Source: Paracoxiella cheracis
GTDB lineage: Bacteria; Pseudomonadota; Gammaproteobacteria; Coxiellales; Coxiellaceae
Length of the DNA: 64,000 nt
Reading direction: 5' to 3'
NCBI RefSeq assembly: GCF_049348705.1
Contig: NZ_CP186485.1
Location: 992,001 to 1,056,000, forward strand
The position numbers were made by a program, and so were the translations under genes. Each line of letters opens with the position of its first letter. The first letter of the stretch is position 1. Shown piece after piece: positions 63,038-64,000 of the stretch. The notes beneath the pieces were generated by a model. That model made no database searches. It was not told the DNA's origin and was given only the letters and a program-made list of their open reading frames with translations.

Positions 63038-64000
63038 TTATTTGGCCAGAATTTGCATGAACTTATCTACCGGCATTGCATCCAATTTTCGAGCATCATT
63101 GCACAAGGCAGTGATTTTTTCGGCTTGTTTTTTGTCAAAATGGCTATTAACACTTTTTTGGAACTTTTCCATTAAAAGTGGAATTCCTTCATCGCGGCGG
63201 CGACGGTGACCGACGGGATAGTCAATCGAAATTTCTTCCGTGTTTGACCCATCCGTAAAAAAGATTTGAATTGCATTGCCGATCGATCGTTTATCGGGAT
63301 CAAGGTATTCTTGCGTAAAGCGCGGTTCTTCGATCACTTCCATTTTTTCTCGTAACTGATCGATACGAGGGTCTTCGGCCACATCATCTTCATAATAAGC
63401 TGCAGTTAGTTCACCGTAAATTAATCCGATAGCAATCATGTATTGAAGACAGTGGTCACGATCCGCTGGGTTATGTAGCGGACCTTTTTTATCGATGATT
63501 CGAACGGCAGATTCCTGCGTTTTTACGATGATTTTTGCTATATCGTCGAGACGATTTTTGACTTGATCATGCAATGCAAAAGCACACTCTACTGCTGTTT
63601 GAGCATGAAATTCAGCCGGAAAAGAAATTTTAAATAAAATATTTTCCATGACATATGTGCCATATGGCCGTTGAAACTTGAAATGATTACCACGAAATGT
63701 GGCATCGTAAAAACCCCATGTCGGCGCTGTTAAAACACTGGGATATCCCATTTCTCCAGCCATCGCAATTAATGCCAAACGCACACCGCGACTGGTTGCA
63801 TCACCTGCTGCCCAAGATTTACGTGAACCGGTATTGGGTGCATGGCGATACGTTCGTAAGCTTTGCCCATCGACCCATGCAAGAGATAAAGCGTTACAAA
63901 TTTTTTCATAATCTCCGCCAAACATTTTTGTAGTGACAGCAGTGGTTGCGACTTTTACTAAAACAACGTGATCGAGTCCCACACGGTTAAAACTATTTTC
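63038..64000 (-). CDS. prpD: 2-methylcitrate dehydratase PrpD, C-terminal part
   Basis: Partial: the reading frame is open to base 64000, so the N-terminus lies beyond the window. MmgE/PrpD family text is clear: GGDYEKICNALSLAWVDGQS, RHAPNTGSRKSWAAGDATSR, LTAPTWGFYDATFRGNHFKF, SFPAEFHAQTAVECAFALH, NPADRDHCLQYMIAIGLIYG and IDYPVGHRRRRDEGIPLL. PrpD dehydrates 2-methylcitrate in propionyl-CoA breakdown. Other cycle genes (prpB, prpC) would be expected just outside. The stop abuts the MFS start. Confidence 0.92.
   Translation of the reverse strand, partial: ENSFNRVGLDHVVLVKVATTAVTTKMFGGDYEKICNALSLAWVDGQSLRTYRHAPNTGSRKSWAAGDATSRGVRLALIAMAGEMGYPSVLTAPTWGFYDATFRGNHFKFQRPYGTYVMENILFKISFPAEFHAQTAVECAFALHDQVKNRLDDIAKIIVKTQESAVRIIDKKGPLHNPADRDHCLQYMIAIGLIYGELTAAYYEDDVAEDPRIDQLREKMEVIEEPRFTQEYLDPDKRSIGNAIQIFFTDGSNTEEISIDYPVGHRRRRDEGIPLLMEKFQKSVNSHFDKKQAEKITALCNDARKLDAMPVDKFMQILAK

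Noticed and set aside
1..64000. Dot/Icm secretion genes, restriction-modification, toxin-antitoxin or phage defence systems
   Set aside because: None were recognised; the effector-like orphans are the only hint of secretion.

Overview
This window is a contiguous piece of a gammaproteobacterial chromosome. Gene content points to the order Legionellales (Legionella/Coxiella/Aquicella type). The evidence is a PmrA/PmrB-like two-component pair, a 1600-residue NAD-glutamate dehydrogenase, an EnhB-like secreted protein, and two large orphan membrane proteins with acidic, low-complexity ends that resemble type IV effectors. The DNA is AT-leaning. No rRNA or tRNA gene was seen. The order assignment is an inference from gene families; no database was searched.

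Layout. 1-5.7 kb (minus): a recombination helicase (cut by the window edge) and its partner nuclease, an AddAB-like pair. 6.0-8.1 kb (minus): histidine kinase and response regulator. 8.5-14.3 kb (plus): the giant glutamate dehydrogenase behind an upstream region rich in TTAA half-sites, then a haloalkane-dehalogenase-fold protein whose nucleophile is missing. 14.4-16.4 kb (plus): a probable metallophore-type RiPP operon, made of a small Cys/His-repeat precursor, a DUF692 (MNIO) enzyme and a DUF2063 partner. This is the most interesting locus. 16.4-19.4 kb: two orphan genes and an IS481-like element whose transposase has an in-frame stop. 19.4-25.2 kb (minus): a complete three-gene RND efflux operon. 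25.6-33.3 kb (plus): an amino-acid permease, a second adaptor/RND pair, and an MFS exporter broken by a 240-bp palindromic insertion. 33.4-34.8 kb: small accessory genes. 34.9-49.6 kb (plus): a long housekeeping run (rnr, nnr, tsaE, amiB, a hybrid kinase, mutL, miaA, an L,D-transpeptidase, DUF924, DUF1820, nagZ, mscS and a purine phosphoribosyltransferase). 49.6-64 kb: csiV-like, an orphan membrane protein, doxX, ttcA, ggt, an outer-membrane barrel, a SulP-carbonic anhydrase fusion, an SLC13-type carrier, thpR, gloA, an MFS carrier and the end of a prpD gene.

How genes work together. amiB, the L,D-transpeptidase and nagZ act on cell-wall synthesis, splitting and recycling. The two RND systems can share the single outer-membrane factor present. 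The response regulator lies divergent to the dehydrogenase gene, whose leader carries PmrA-box-like repeats. The SulP-carbonic anhydrase fusion supplies and interconverts bicarbonate. Accessory traits (RiPP operon, efflux, orphan membrane proteins) are interspersed with housekeeping genes, and the accessory intervals hold the IS, the palindromic insertion and a dispersed palindromic repeat family.
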